The notes: generated by a model from the sequence alone, not told the origin. Positions 1 to 9,405 are shown, counted from the first letter of the stretch. The stretch: 38,078 nt of DNA from Deltaproteobacteria bacterium (GCA_016937155.1 JAFGWM010000069.1:1-38078), one strand, 5' to 3'. Made by a program: numbers and translations.

Positions 1-30
1 CTACCGGGACTTCTTAAAAGTTCAGCATGG

Positions 31-84
31 TCAAATTTGCGTTAGCACAACCCCAAAAAACTGATCAAATTTACGTTAGCATAA
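31..84. repeat. Direct repeat pair, possible insertion-sequence end
   Basis: Two near-identical 20-base copies lie at 31-50 and 65-84 and match at 18 of 20 positions. They share the core TCAAATTT(A/G)CGTTAGCA and start 34 bases apart. Read on the minus strand, each becomes TGCTAACG(C/T)AAATTTGA. Repeated ends of this kind are known for IS21-family elements, which carry several internal copies of the terminal sequence, so the start of the window could be the edge of such an element. No transposase is visible because the window starts here. A paired regulator site is the alternative. Confidence 0.35.
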
Positions 85-276
85 ACAAGATTTGATATAT
101 GCTTGAGTATGGAGTATAAAAAAATGGAGTTTTCCTCAAAAAATCCACTTAAATAATCAACAGTATTTTCTGATTAATCTATTTCTGTACAGCTCTCCAA
201 ATTCAATAAACATTTAAGATAAAATAATTTAACTATTCAAAAGGAATACCGATTATCTCCTACATTGGAGGAAACC
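85..276. other. Non-coding leader upstream of the porin gene
   Basis: No credible gene is present on either strand. The stretch is very AT-rich and ends with the Shine-Dalgarno GGAGG at 267-271, five bases before the porin ATG. Promoter elements could not be assigned with confidence. Confidence 0.5.
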
Positions 277-1599
277 ATGAAAAATCCTGTATTTTTTGCA
301 CTTCTGGTGTTGGTTCATATGTCCACCGCGTCTGCATCTGAAAAAACATTAAAGAGTCGGGAAATCATCACAACCAGTGACAGTAAAGGTGACTGCTATG
401 ATGATGACAGTGAATTTCAGATACTAAAATCCGGGTGGAAACTCAAACTTGGAGGCTACATGAGGCTTGATGTCATTTATGCATCAGGAAGTGTTTATCA
501 TCTTGATTCTCCAGCGTATGTTCCAAGCGAGGATAAAGGCTCAAATACCGGATGGTCTGTAAGAGCCACAAGGTTTCACGCTAAAGTGATTGCTCCAACC
601 TTTAGTGGGATGAAATCATTCGGATATTATGAAATGGATTTTTATGGAAATCTTCCGGCATCTTCCACATCCATAAGACAACCCCAGCCGAGAATGCGAA
701 GAGCATTTTTCCAGATGGAAAAGGGAAATTTTACCTTTACCGCCGGTAATGAATGGATGGTTGCCGCCCCTGCAATGGCCAGTACGTTAGAACCCTTTAA
801 CCTTTGGACCTCCGGAAATATTTGGATGAGATATCCTCAACTAATTCTACGATATAACATTCCGGCAACTGATAAGTTCCGTATTGAGATGGCAGCAAGT
901 GCCGGACAGCCTCTTGGAGCTGACAATCCTACAAATACGAGATTTCGCCAGACAGGTGCCGGAGAAGCTGCACTGTTTCCAATTTTTCAGGCACGAACAG
1001 GTGCCGGCTTTAAAATCGGAAATAATGCCTGGTCAAGTGTAGGAATCAGCGGCTCATATCAGAGACTCGATTTCAGTGCCCATAATTCACTCAGCAGTGA
1101 TGCAACACTTGTGGCTGAACTCATCGCCAATGATGAGGATATACAGGAAAGCTACTTTGGAGCAGTGGATGCCACAGTATTTTTTAATATTGGCAAATTC
1201 AAAATGAAATTAAGTCTAGAAGCCAGTTATGGAAAAGCTATAGCTCCTTTTAATGGTGGCATACTTGAAAATTTTTATGTAGACACAACAGACACAGCGC
1301 GTATTACAGGTGTGAGATCATTAGGATACTTCGGAGATCTGAAAATATCAACACCATGGAAATTTGATCTTATGGGCGGCTTAGGACGTGCCGAGAATAA
1401 CCCTGAGGATCTTCTTGAGGAAAATGGTTCCAGTAAGGGAAAAACCAGTAATACAACAGCATATGGCGCATTCAGTTACCGAAAAGGACCAGTTTTGTTC
1501 GCCCTTGGCTTTACATGGATGAAAACATCGTACCTTGATAACAACTTTACTGAAGGAACAGCATATCTGATTCACGGTGTAACTTCATTTCATTTTTAA
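277..1599 (+). CDS. DcaP-like outer-membrane porin
   Basis: The 440-residue protein starts with a signal peptide (Met-Lys followed by a hydrophobic core, cleavage near TASAS) and ends in Phe-His-Phe, the terminal aromatic residue typical of outer-membrane beta-barrels. The N-terminal part of the barrel (LGGYMRLD, then a stretch with [13 protein letters not shown]) resembles DcaP/trimeric porins, which pass small, often acidic solutes. The ATG at 277 is preferred over the in-frame TTG at 265 because GGAGG sits five bases before it. The chemoreceptor gene starts 14 bases downstream, so the two may be co-transcribed and link uptake to sensing, which is inference. The substrate is unknown. Confidence 0.72.
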   Translation: MKNPVFFALLVLVHMSTASASEKTLKSREIITTSDSKGDCYDDDSEFQILKSGWKLKLGGYMRLDVIYASGSVYHLDSPAYVPSEDKGSNTGWSVRATRFHAKVIAPTFSGMKSFGYYEMDFYGNLPASSTSIRQPQPRMRRAFFQMEKGNFTFTAGNEWMVAAPAMASTLEPFNLWTSGNIWMRYPQLILRYNIPATDKFRIEMAASAGQPLGADNPTNTRFRQTGAGEAALFPIFQARTGAGFKIGNNAWSSVGISGSYQRLDFSAHNSLSSDATLVAELIANDEDIQESYFGAVDATVFFNIGKFKMKLSLEASYGKAIAPFNGGILENFYVDTTDTARITGVRSLGYFGDLKISTPWKFDLMGGLGRAENNPEDLLEENGSSKGKTSNTTAYGAFSYRKGPVLFALGFTWMKTSYLDNNFTEGTAYLIHGVTSFHF

Positions 1600-1613
1600 A
1601 AGGAAATTTACTC

Positions 1614-3779
1614 ATGGAATTCAATAAAATTTTCAAAAAGGAATCTTATGGTATACGGGAAAAAATACTTTTACCATCAGTATTTGTTATAATTGTGGTC
1701 TTTATCACAATGGCTCTGATAATAGGAAGTGAAACTGAGAAGGCCGTAAAGGATGAAGCTCTTACGAGGTTAAAGTCTGAGGTCTCCAATCTCCGGATTC
1801 AATTTCAGGACTGGCTGAAGGCCAGAAAACTTGATGCGACCTCATGGTCCAGACTTGAAACGAGCAGAATTGTACTGAGACAGCCAGAGTTTAAAAAAGC
1901 TGCCATAAGACTTGGAAAAACATTCAGTAATATAGTTAAAATTTATCCATATTATCAGAGTGCAAATCTCCTTAATAGAAATGGTGATGTGGTTGCATCC
2001 AGTGATCCTAAAAAAGTGGGAAATCTGAATCTGAAAGACAGAAATTATTTCCATAAAGCACTGGAAGGTAAACTGGTAATTTCAAAAGTGCTGATAAGCA
2101 GGGCAACAGGTAAGCCTTTCTTCACAGTAGCTATGCCTGTTTTTGAATCCAACAAGGGAGGTGAAGTTCTCGGAGTTGTCTATGCTCCAATAGATTTGGG
2201 CGCGTTCACCAGTATTTATATTGATCCCCTAAAAACAGAGGATGGCGGATTCGCATCAATTTTAAGTCCGGAGGGTCTTTTCATAGCACATCCAGAGAAC
2301 GATACTGTACTAAACCCTGAAAAAAGCCCAGGCCTTAAGGGATATGGAAAAACAGCCTTAGAAAAAAAGAATGGCCTGATTCATATCAATACGGGCAAAG
2401 AAAAATACTTTGCTGCTATTGCCACCTGCCTGGAAACAAACTGGACTCTCATGGTACAAAGACCAGTAAAGGCAGTTCTAGAAAAACCGGCAAAAATCAA
2501 GAATTTTATCTATATTTTCGGATTTGTCGGGATTCTGGTTCTGAGTATCATACTGTTTTTTCTCATTAATCCATTCATAAAGGGGGTTAAGGAAGTAACT
2601 ACCGGACTCAGAGATGTAAGCACAGGGGATGGAGATCTCACAAAACGTCTTAAAACAAGAGATAAAAATGAAATCGGGCAACTGGTGGAACATTTCAACA
2701 GCTTTGTTGAAAAACTGAGAACAAACATGATGGAAGTTGGTCACAGCGTGGGAACTCTTTCAAACCTGAATGTATCACTTTCAGATATTTCAGGAAAACT
2801 GAGCTCAGCTTCACACAATATGTCATCACAAAGTGAAAAAGCCAATGAAGAGTGCCTGAACATGAGTAATGAAGTGGAAGTTCTTAATTCAGTAAGCTCC
2901 AAAATGTCCCTGTCAATTGAATCAATTGCCGGAGCAACGGAAGAAATAAGTCAGACAATTGCAAATCTCACTGACACAAGTGATGAGATTACCAATACCA
3001 TAAATGTTCTTGCAGCGGCAATGGAAGAGATGACTGCGTCCTTCAGCGAAGTAAGTTCCAACTGTAACAGTGCTGCGGTGGCAAGCAATGAATGCAGTAC
3101 CATGAGTCAGGAAGCTCTCAGTGAGATAAACGATCTGGGAAAAGTCGCTGATGGTGTCGGAAAAATTATTAATCTGATTGGTGATATTGCTGATCAGACA
3201 AATCTTCTTGCTCTTAATGCAAATATTGAGGCTGCAAGTGCAGGAGAGGCAGGAAGAGGCTTTGCGGTTGTAGCAAATGAAATCAAAGAGCTGGCAAAAC
3301 AGACTGCAAATGCCACAGGGGAAATAACAGAACAAATCTATCTGATTCAGTCAAAAACCGGAAGCACCGTCAAAACCATAACCGCAATGGACAATCTTAT
3401 ATCCAATATTAATATTATGTCCAACTCCATAGCAGCCGCCGTTGAAGAACAGACAGTTACTGCGAGTGAAATATCAATGAGCATAGCCACAGGATCCAGA
3501 AGCATCGAAAATATTTCTGAACGTCTTAAGGAGATATCTGAGGCTGTCACTCTGATAAGCTCAGATATCCAGGAACTGAATTCCAACAACAATGACAAAG
3601 TCAGAAAATCACTTCTCAGCGCTCAGACTGCAGTCAGCAAAGTCAACGAAGAAATGAATTTTCTGGCACACAACGTAAGCGAAACCCGCGATGAATCTGA
3701 GAAAGTAAACAACGAAGTGGAGCAGGTAATTGATGTGAGCGAATCATTAAAAAATGTAATCAGTGGATTTAAATGCTGA
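1614..3779 (+). CDS. Methyl-accepting chemotaxis protein (Cache-HAMP-MA)
   Basis: The 721-residue inner-membrane chemoreceptor has transmembrane helix 1 at about residues 18-41, a periplasmic Cache-type sensor region at about 42-285, transmembrane helix 2 at about 296-319, a HAMP domain, and a long MA coiled coil. The highly conserved hairpin tip around residues 522-565 contains [15 protein letters not shown] and [10 protein letters not shown], the segment that contacts CheA/CheW in this family. There is no C-terminal NWETF-like CheR tether. An AAGGA ribosome site precedes the ATG. The gene follows the porin closely, and its stop directly abuts the convergent gene at 3780. The ligand cannot be read from sequence, although Cache domains generally bind small molecules. 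Confidence 0.93.
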   Translation: MEFNKIFKKESYGIREKILLPSVFVIIVVFITMALIIGSETEKAVKDEALTRLKSEVSNLRIQFQDWLKARKLDATSWSRLETSRIVLRQPEFKKAAIRLGKTFSNIVKIYPYYQSANLLNRNGDVVASSDPKKVGNLNLKDRNYFHKALEGKLVISKVLISRATGKPFFTVAMPVFESNKGGEVLGVVYAPIDLGAFTSIYIDPLKTEDGGFASILSPEGLFIAHPENDTVLNPEKSPGLKGYGKTALEKKNGLIHINTGKEKYFAAIATCLETNWTLMVQRPVKAVLEKPAKIKNFIYIFGFVGILVLSIILFFLINPFIKGVKEVTTGLRDVSTGDGDLTKRLKTRDKNEIGQLVEHFNSFVEKLRTNMMEVGHSVGTLSNLNVSLSDISGKLSSASHNMSSQSEKANEECLNMSNEVEVLNSVSSKMSLSIESIAGATEEISQTIANLTDTSDEITNTINVLAAAMEEMTASFSEVSSNCNSAAVASNECSTMSQEALSEINDLGKVADGVGKIINLIGDIADQTNLLALNANIEAASAGEAGRGFAVVANEIKELAKQTANATGEITEQIYLIQSKTGSTVKTITAMDNLISNINIMSNSIAAAVEEQTVTASEISMSIATGSRSIENISERLKEISEAVTLISSDIQELNSNNNDKVRKSLLSAQTAVSKVNEEMNFLAHNVSETRDESEKVNNEVEQVIDVSESLKNVISGFKC

Positions 3780-4271
3780 TTATGCTGATTTTTCAGCTAT
3801 CCACCGGTCCAGAATCTCATCATATTTCCCCCATCCCTTCTCTATCTCACTCATAACCATTTTTTCAATTTTTCCACCCACCAGAGGAATTTTAATCTCA
3901 ACATTGATGATATTTTTTATATCCGTTCCATTATTATCATGAAGTGAAATAGATCCAAAGACCTTCACTCTGGAACCCTGAGACTTCATTGTATAAACCC
4001 AGTCACAGGAAAAATTTTTCAGATTCCATGTATAAACATAGCGGTTGTCTTCGGTTTTGCTTTTATCAATTCCGGTTACCCCTTTTACATACTCGGTGGT
4101 TATTATCTCATATTCAAGCTCAGAATCTGTTCTTCTGGTTTCATTCACAACTGCTTTTACACTGCCGTTAGCTGAGGTTTCCCTCTCAACTTCAAATTCA
4201 GGATTTGTAAGAATATCTATCAGAGCAGTTCTATCTATCTTTAGGCTTCTTTTCTTCTCAAGTGTTTTCAT
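3780..4271 (-). CDS. SRPBCC/DUF2505-like protein
   Basis: The 163-residue cytosolic protein shows the pattern of a START/SRPBCC fold: an N-terminal strand with a helix (SLKIDRTALIDILTNPEF), a run of amphipathic beta strands, and a long C-terminal helix (GGKIEKMVMSEIEKGWGKY). This resembles DUF2505, a family of lipid- or ligand-binding helix-grip proteins without an assigned reaction. The ATG at 4271 is preferred over the TTG at 4286 because AAGGAAG lies just upstream of it. It is last in a leftward run after the YitT-like gene, 11 bases away. Function is unknown. Confidence 0.6.
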   Translation of the reverse strand: MKTLEKKRSLKIDRTALIDILTNPEFEVERETSANGSVKAVVNETRRTDSELEYEIITTEYVKGVTGIDKSKTEDNRYVYTWNLKNFSCDWVYTMKSQGSRVKVFGSISLHDNNGTDIKNIINVEIKIPLVGGKIEKMVMSEIEKGWGKYDEILDRWIAEKSA

Positions 4272-4282
4272 AATTCTTCCTT

Positions 4283-5152
4283 TCAATCATGTCTGGGATG
4301 CTTGAAACCCTCACCGTATACTCCCGATGAAGGATCCACCGCAAAAAAAACATCAGGATCCAGTTCATGAAGTTCCCGCCTGATGGAAGTAACATACCTT
4401 CGGGGCACATAGGTGACAATAATTTTTTTTGTTTCCCCGGTATAACCGCCTTCTCCACTGAACATTGTTACACCACGGCCCAACTCTCTTATCAGCATTT
4501 CCGAAATTTCCTCCCATCTGTCACTTACAATCCACATACGTTTGGAAGCACTTATTCCATTCAGGAAGAAATCAATAACCTGTGTTCCCACAAAAATCAT
4601 AATCAGGGAATACATAAGCGGCTCGGGACCAAAAAAAGCGCCTCCAGCCATAACCACCACCAGATCAATTACCATCAGGGCTCTCCCCAGTGTAATCCCC
4701 AGATATCTTTTTAGAATTGCAGCGAGTACATCTGTTCCACCTGTACTTCCACCAGCATAAAAAATAACAGCCATACTCAACCCGCTTAAGACTCCGCCAT
4801 AAAATACAGCCAGTGGCATATCAGAGGTAACTCGACCAACACCGGCAAAATGACTCAGAAAATCTATTGAAACAGTAAAAACAAGGGTGGTATATATGGT
4901 TTTTATTCCAAAGGACGGACCGAGAATTTTATATCCGAAGACCATAGCCACTGACATAAAACCTAATGCCACAGTTCCAATAGGTGTATGAATCATATGG
5001 TGCAATATGATGGCCAGTCCGGTAAAACCCCCATCCATTATTTTATTCGGTGCCATGAAACCAACAACACTGAAGGCCATTGTAAGTGCAGCTGCAGTAA
5101 GCAGAAAATAATCCTTTAAAATTTCAATTTTTTTAACTTTTCTGAGAATCAT
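4283..5152 (-). CDS. YitT-family membrane protein
   Basis: The 289-residue protein has about five to six hydrophobic helices in its first 200 residues, including the glycine-rich segment GGVLSGLSMAVIFYAGGSTGGTD typical of YitT/DUF161 proteins. A soluble C-terminal DUF2179 domain follows at about residues 215-285 and contains GRGVTMFSGEGGYTG and the VTYVPRR strand. The family is widespread in bacteria and its transport role is unproved. A G-rich ribosome site (GGGGGTG) precedes the ATG. It lies 105 bases after the sulfur-carrier gene and just before the SRPBCC-like gene in the same direction. Confidence 0.85.
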   Translation of the reverse strand: MILRKVKKIEILKDYFLLTAAALTMAFSVVGFMAPNKIMDGGFTGLAIILHHMIHTPIGTVALGFMSVAMVFGYKILGPSFGIKTIYTTLVFTVSIDFLSHFAGVGRVTSDMPLAVFYGGVLSGLSMAVIFYAGGSTGGTDVLAAILKRYLGITLGRALMVIDLVVVMAGGAFFGPEPLMYSLIMIFVGTQVIDFFLNGISASKRMWIVSDRWEEISEMLIRELGRGVTMFSGEGGYTGETKKIIVTYVPRRYVTSIRRELHELDPDVFFAVDPSSGVYGEGFKHPRHD

Positions 5153-5257
5153 CGATACACCCCCGTATTGTCACAGGATTCCACAGGGCATGTTTGACAA
5201 AGAATCTGAAAATTTTCAAAGGAAAAGTAATCAACTCCGTAGATAAATCAGGCTGAA

Positions 5258-5485
5258 TCAGCCACCACCAACAGGAACAGTAATAATAATATCATCTTCC
5301 TCATTTAGCCTCTGATGATGCGGAATTCTTTTTCCCTGTACTATAATACTTATAAAACGATGCTGCTCAGGGGGGAATCCAAGGAGCTTAAGGAGTTCAA
5401 AGACTGAAGCAGGTGCAATATTAGTAGTATCCGTTATGCATTCCTGCGATGGTTTATTTATACTTCCCAGAAAAGTGATTTTCAT
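5258..5485 (-). CDS. MoaD/ThiS-like ubiquitin-fold sulfur carrier
   Basis: The 75-residue protein has the beta-grasp length and ends exactly in Val-Gly-Gly-Gly, the C-terminal diglycine that E1-like enzymes adenylate and convert to a thiocarboxylate. The second of two adjacent Met codons is chosen because GAGAGG stands five bases before it; the first is only two bases away. The E1 partner gene lies directly upstream with a 72-base gap, so the two very likely form a sulfur-transfer pair. The acceptor pathway (molybdopterin, thiamine, or cysteine/methionine synthesis) cannot be fixed, because no dedicated synthase gene is nearby. Confidence 0.82.
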   Translation of the reverse strand: MKITFLGSINKPSQECITDTTNIAPASVFELLKLLGFPPEQHRFISIIVQGKRIPHHQRLNEEDDIIITVPVGGG

Positions 5486-5559
5486 CATATCCTCTCATAA
5501 ATGCTAACGTCATGTGCATGAAAACGCACTCTTTTTATTTAGCGGGAATTTTTTTTATT

Positions 5560-6312
5560 TCAAGAGGCTCTGTGAGGCTGCTTTTTCCCACATATCCTGC
5601 ATGAAGGATCCGGGGATATTTTTATCTGAGTTAATTCATGTGACCAGATGTTAAAATACTGCAACGTTTTTAGGAAATCATCTCTTTTAAGAAGGAGTTT
5701 TATCGCCTCGGTTACCTGCATTGATGATACCATAGCCGGGAGAGTTCCTATTATGCCAATATCCCCGGGATCTTTTGGACGAAAATCAGGACTGAATTCT
5801 GGAAAAATGCACGAAAAACAGGGAGTTTTTCCCGGAACAATATTCATTACCATTCCCACTGTTCCACTAACCCCCCCGTATACCCAGGGAATCTTTTTGC
5901 GTAATGCGTACTCATTTATGGCATATCTTCCTGAGAGATTATCGGTTCCATCCAGAATAATATCGGGCTCTCCTATGAGATCCTCCCCATTTTTTAAATC
6001 AAGTTTTCCCTTTTTGATATTTATTTTTACCCCTGAGTTCATCTTTTTCAAAACTTCAGCTGCTGCATCCACTTTAGAGATCCCGCCAATCAGGTGATGC
6101 TCAAAAAAAAGCGGTTGTCTGTGAAGATTGCTTTCTTCAGGATAGTCCATATCGATCAGAGTAATCTCACCAATTCCAGCTCTTGTGAGAAAGCTGGCAC
6201 TGTTGCCACCTAAGGCACCGCAACCTACAACTGCTGCGTGAGATCTTAAAATAATTTCCTGACCTTCATCACCTATGTATTCCAGTTGTTTCTGAAGTTT
6301 ATATCTGGACAT
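5560..6312 (-). CDS. MoeB/ThiF-like E1 adenylyltransferase
   Basis: The 250-residue protein carries the nucleotide-binding loop GCGALGG (residues 30-36), the acidic strand end LIDMD (52-56), DGTDN (121-125), and two CxxC pairs (Cys165/168 and Cys238/241) that form the structural zinc site of the family. It should adenylate the C-terminal glycine of the downstream carrier. The crossover loop that holds a cysteine in many homologues reads DPGDIGIIG here (181-189). The acyl-thioester or persulfide cysteine is therefore absent, which fits an enzyme that stops at the acyl-adenylate. It heads the leftward run and is divergent from motA. Confidence 0.85.
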   Translation of the reverse strand: MSRYKLQKQLEYIGDEGQEIILRSHAAVVGCGALGGNSASFLTRAGIGEITLIDMDYPEESNLHRQPLFFEHHLIGGISKVDAAAEVLKKMNSGVKINIKKGKLDLKNGEDLIGEPDIILDGTDNLSGRYAINEYALRKKIPWVYGGVSGTVGMVMNIVPGKTPCFSCIFPEFSPDFRPKDPGDIGIIGTLPAMVSSMQVTEAIKLLLKRDDFLKTLQYFNIWSHELTQIKISPDPSCRICGKKQPHRAS

Positions 6313-6414
6313 ATTCAGCCCCTCATCTAAAACTTATTTTTTGTATCTTATTTTACAATATTTTTCAATTTAAATTATTTTCACTTACAAAAATCCACCT
6401 CATCAAATATCCCT

Positions 6415-6440
6415 TAAAAATCCATTCCAGTAGCCGATAT
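6415..6440 (+). promoter_or_regulatory. Sigma-28 (FliA/SigD-type) promoter for the stator operon
   Basis: The sequence TAAA at 6415-6418, a 14-base spacer, and GCCGATAT at 6433-6440 match the known sigma-D/sigma-28 consensus (TAAA, 14-16 bases, GCCGATAT) exactly. It lies about 64 bases before the motA ATG at 6504. It would place motA, both motB-like genes and fliL in the late flagellar class. Confidence 0.75.
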
Positions 6441-6503
6441 GTATTGTAAATATGCAGGGAGTCTGACCATATTTATCGTCGGATTTCCCGTCAGGAGTCA
6501 GTT

Positions 6504-7268
6504 ATGGATATAGCAACACTGCTGGGTTTACTTGGTAGTTTCGGCTTTATGGGCTGGGCGATCACCTCGGGAAGTGGTCTGGGTCCATTCATTGATGTTC
6601 CCTCACTTATTCTCGTTATTGGTGGAACTTTCATGGTGGGATTTGTACATTTTCCCCTTAAGGATATGATCAGTGCAGGAAAAGTGGCTAAAAATACTAT
6701 TTTTTCAAAACCAATCGACAACCAGCAACTAATAGAACAGCTGGTTGATTTTGCCAATAGAGCAAGAAGAGAAGGTATACTGGCACTGGAAAGCGTTATC
6801 CAGGAAACAAATAACCGCTTCCTTGCCCAGGGAATTCAGTTGGCCGTGGATGGACAGGAAGGGGAAGCTATTGAGGCAATTTTAACCAGCGAAATTGATC
6901 AACTGAAAAAGAGACACACGAAGGGGCAGGATATTTTCTTCGCGCTTGGTTCTTATTCCCCTGCAATGGGACTGATTGGAACACTTATCGGGCTGGTCCA
7001 GATGCTTCAGAACCTCAGTGACCCCAGTAAAATTGGTCCTGCAATGGCCATTGCACTTTTGACCACTTTTTATGGAGCTATCCTTGCTAACGTAATTTTC
7101 CTTCCGTTCAAAGGAAAACTTGAGCAGAGATCAAATTCTGAAACCTTCAGTATGGAACTCATACTTGAGGGAATTCTTGCAATCAGTGCAGGAGACAATC
7201 CTCGTGTGGTGGAGCAGAGGCTTAATGCTTACTTTGCCCCAGCTGCTCGAGTACAGGTTAATAAATAA
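6504..7268 (+). CDS. motA: Flagellar stator protein MotA
   Basis: The 254-residue inner-membrane protein has the four-helix MotA layout. Helices 1-2 lie at the N terminus (ATLLGLLGSFGFMGWAI and LILVIGGTFMVGFVHF), then comes a large charged cytoplasmic loop, then helices 3-4 with SYSPAMGLIGTLIGLVQML and MAIALLTTFYGAILANVIF. The conserved proline and glycine pattern around the third helix and the helix-4 threonines expected to line the ion path are present. GGAG precedes the ATG. The stop overlaps the next start by one base (TAATG), indicating translational coupling with the MotB-like gene. A sigma-28 promoter stands upstream. Confidence 0.95.
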   Translation: MDIATLLGLLGSFGFMGWAITSGSGLGPFIDVPSLILVIGGTFMVGFVHFPLKDMISAGKVAKNTIFSKPIDNQQLIEQLVDFANRARREGILALESVIQETNNRFLAQGIQLAVDGQEGEAIEAILTSEIDQLKKRHTKGQDIFFALGSYSPAMGLIGTLIGLVQMLQNLSDPSKIGPAMAIALLTTFYGAILANVIFLPFKGKLEQRSNSETFSMELILEGILAISAGDNPRVVEQRLNAYFAPAARVQVNK

Positions 7269-8044
7269 TGTCCAGAAAGAAAAAACATACTCAGGAAGAA
7301 GAATCAGCAGCCGATGGAGGGACATTTACTGTTATGTTCACCGCTTTGAGTATTATTCTTCTGGCGTTTTTCATTCTTCTGAAGTCAATGTCAGCTACTG
7401 ATGAACGGAAAAAAAGAATTGCTATAGGAAGCCTGTTCGGAACTTTTGGAATACTGCCGGGGGGGGAAAATTTTGATAAAAAGGGTAAATATTACTCAAG
7501 ACTTATCCCCCTGATTCAGAAAAATAATATTTTTACAGGTCTGGCCAAGGAAAAAGAGCTCATTGAATCAATGGGATTGGCTGAAGGAACAGATCTGGAA
7601 ATTGAAAGAACTGTTGATGGTATAAAGGTAACAATGAAGGCTCCTGTGCTTTTTAAACCTGATTCCTTCACTCTGGATCCCAGAGCATTTTCAATAATGG
7701 ACAGACTTGGAATGATTCTGATGCAGATTTCAAATCCTGTTGATATACTTGGATACGTTTCCAACAGAAAAAGAATAGGAGCCGTTAATATTGAAGACTG
7801 GAACCTATCTCTGGGAAGAGCAGTAAGCGTTGCAAATTATTTTATTAACGCCGTAGGTGTTTCTCCCCATCTTCTCAGGGCAGTCGGAAGAGGAAACCAT
7901 AACCATAATGAGAGAAACCTGAATATAAACTTTAAGGGGAATGACTGTGTAGTGATCTTTATAAGGGCATCCAAACACAGTGTTATCCCGAAACCTGTTA
8001 AACCTAAGTTTATTAAAAATATAAAACCAGTTAAGGAGAATTAG
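7268..8044 (+). CDS. MotB-like protein lacking the ion-carrying aspartate
   Basis: The 258-residue protein has one transmembrane helix (about residues 19-39) and a periplasmic OmpA-like domain (about 130-240) with DWNLSLGRAVSVANYF, the motif near which OmpA-like domains hold peptidoglycan. When its helix is aligned with that of the next gene using the shared Phe-Phe and MS(A/S) landmarks, the essential MotB aspartate is replaced by Ala26. The aspartate expected in the GHTD-like turn also reads GYVS. The gene overlaps motA by one base and ends three bases before the second motB. It may form a mixed stator dimer or act as a structural plug, which is inference. Confidence 0.8.
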   Translation: MSRKKKHTQEEESAADGGTFTVMFTALSIILLAFFILLKSMSATDERKKRIAIGSLFGTFGILPGGENFDKKGKYYSRLIPLIQKNNIFTGLAKEKELIESMGLAEGTDLEIERTVDGIKVTMKAPVLFKPDSFTLDPRAFSIMDRLGMILMQISNPVDILGYVSNRKRIGAVNIEDWNLSLGRAVSVANYFINAVGVSPHLLRAVGRGNHNHNERNLNINFKGNDCVVIFIRASKHSVIPKPVKPKFIKNIKPVKEN

Positions 8045-8047
8045 CAG

Positions 8048-8845
8048 ATGGCTAAACAGGATCCCAATGCATGGATGCTCACCTTCTCAGATCTTTTGAA
8101 TCTGCTGATAACATTTTTTGTTATGCTCATTGCAATGTCATCAATGGATAACAAGAAACTTAAGGATTTTGCGGGATTCTTCTCTGGCGCAATTGGGGTC
8201 CTTGAAAAAAATGCAACCGGAAGCTCAAGTCCGGGGCCTGACAAATCAACTTCCACAAGAGACCTTTCGGGAAACAAGGCCAGTGCATCAAGTTTTCAGT
8301 TGAGCGGATCACTAGGAGGCAGCACCAGAAAAGCTTCCAGCGCTGATGAAAAAGGAAACAGCACAAGTGCAAAGTCACAACACCTCAGTGTTGAGGGCAA
8401 ACAGACAAAAGTCGTTGCAGGACAGGAGTACGGCTGGCAGGAGTTCAGTCGAAAAATGGAAAAAACTATACATGATGAACAGATGAGGCATTTTCTAAGC
8501 ATCGGAACCAAGCCGGATGGATATACCATTACACTGAGAAAACTTAATCCGTTTGCAGAAGGGAAATCTGTTATCCTTGAGAAATCCCTGCCCGTTCTTG
8601 AAAAAATAGCCTCTCTTGCAAGAATTTGTAACTGTAATGTTCACATAAAAGGTGGATTCAAAAACAGTGAAAATTTTATGAACGGGCAGTACTACAGCCT
8701 TTATCATCTGGGAAGTGCAAGAGCTGTGGCTGTAACTATTTTTTTCCAGCAGCAGGGGTGTGCCGGAGCCAGACTATATCCCCAGATGCGACCTGAGGGT
8801 AACCTGAGCCAGCTGGAATTCTTTTTTGAAACAAGCAGAAGATGA
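8048..8845 (+). CDS. motB: MotB-like stator protein with conserved aspartate
   Basis: The 265-residue protein begins with the classic MotB start WMLTFSDLLNLLITFFVML, so Asp15 is in the position of the proton- or sodium-carrying aspartate. A long Ser/Gly-rich low-complexity linker (about residues 55-120) follows. The C-terminal OmpA-like domain is divergent: SARAVAVTIFF is recognisable, but the preceding turn has GGFKNS where GHTD is usual. AAGGAG precedes the ATG. The pattern is complementary to the preceding gene, which keeps a better OmpA domain and loses the aspartate. Confidence 0.85.
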   Translation: MAKQDPNAWMLTFSDLLNLLITFFVMLIAMSSMDNKKLKDFAGFFSGAIGVLEKNATGSSSPGPDKSTSTRDLSGNKASASSFQLSGSLGGSTRKASSADEKGNSTSAKSQHLSVEGKQTKVVAGQEYGWQEFSRKMEKTIHDEQMRHFLSIGTKPDGYTITLRKLNPFAEGKSVILEKSLPVLEKIASLARICNCNVHIKGGFKNSENFMNGQYYSLYHLGSARAVAVTIFFQQQGCAGARLYPQMRPEGNLSQLEFFFETSRR

Positions 8846-8863
8846 AAAAACAGGAGTATTATT

Positions 8864-9391
8864 ATGGCAGATGATGAAACCAAACAGGAGTCCACAGCAA
8901 CCGGTGGAAATAAAACCCTAATAATTATAGTAATTGCAGGATTTGTGGTTTTAATTGGGGTAGTGCTGGGGGTTTTAGCATTAACCGGTGCCTTTTCAAA
9001 AGAAAAAAAATCTCAAGGACAAAGAATGTCAGCTGCTGGTATACCATCCGGCAGAGGTTACAGGGCTCCCTCCGGTGAAATTCGACCTCTGGGAAAAACC
9101 ATTGTTTTTGATACTCTCATTGTGAATCTTAATGAACCGGGAGGAACAAGATATCTGAAAGTCAAATTCCAACTGGAAATAACCAACGAAGAGGTCGAAA
9201 AAGAGATAATTAAAAAACTGGTTCCCATAAGAGATAGTCTGATAATGTATCTATCATCTCTGACTCTAAGTGAAACTCAAAGTGTTGAGGCAAAGAAAAA
9301 AATAAAAACCAACGTAAGAAGCAGGATGAACAAGGAGATTATATCCGGAAGAATCAATAGAGTTTTCCTAGAAGAATTTGTAGTACAGTAA
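8864..9391 (+). CDS. fliL: Flagellar basal-body protein FliL
   Basis: The 175-residue protein has a short cytoplasmic N terminus, one transmembrane helix (about residues 20-44), a flexible linker and a periplasmic domain. That domain contains YLKVKFQLEITNEEV and the helix with LSSLTLSETQSVEAKKKI, the typical FliL signature that precedes a conserved C-terminal strand. FliL surrounds the stator plug and supports torque. It is the last gene of the sigma-28-driven motA cluster, 18 bases after motB, and its presence argues that the stators serve a flagellum rather than gliding motors. Confidence 0.88.
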   Translation: MADDETKQESTATGGNKTLIIIVIAGFVVLIGVVLGVLALTGAFSKEKKSQGQRMSAAGIPSGRGYRAPSGEIRPLGKTIVFDTLIVNLNEPGGTRYLKVKFQLEITNEEVEKEIIKKLVPIRDSLIMYLSSLTLSETQSVEAKKKIKTNVRSRMNKEIISGRINRVFLEEFVVQ

Positions 9392-9405
9392 CCGGATAAG
9401 AATAA

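Noticed and set aside
2922-3335. 137-codon minus-strand frame inside the chemoreceptor
   Set aside because: It is the antisense shadow of the conserved MA hairpin and has no independent support.
5251-5263. Hairpin GGCTG-AAT-CAGCC over the sulfur-carrier stop
   Set aside because: The stem is only five pairs with a three-base loop, and no T-run follows on the minus strand, so a terminator is not supported.
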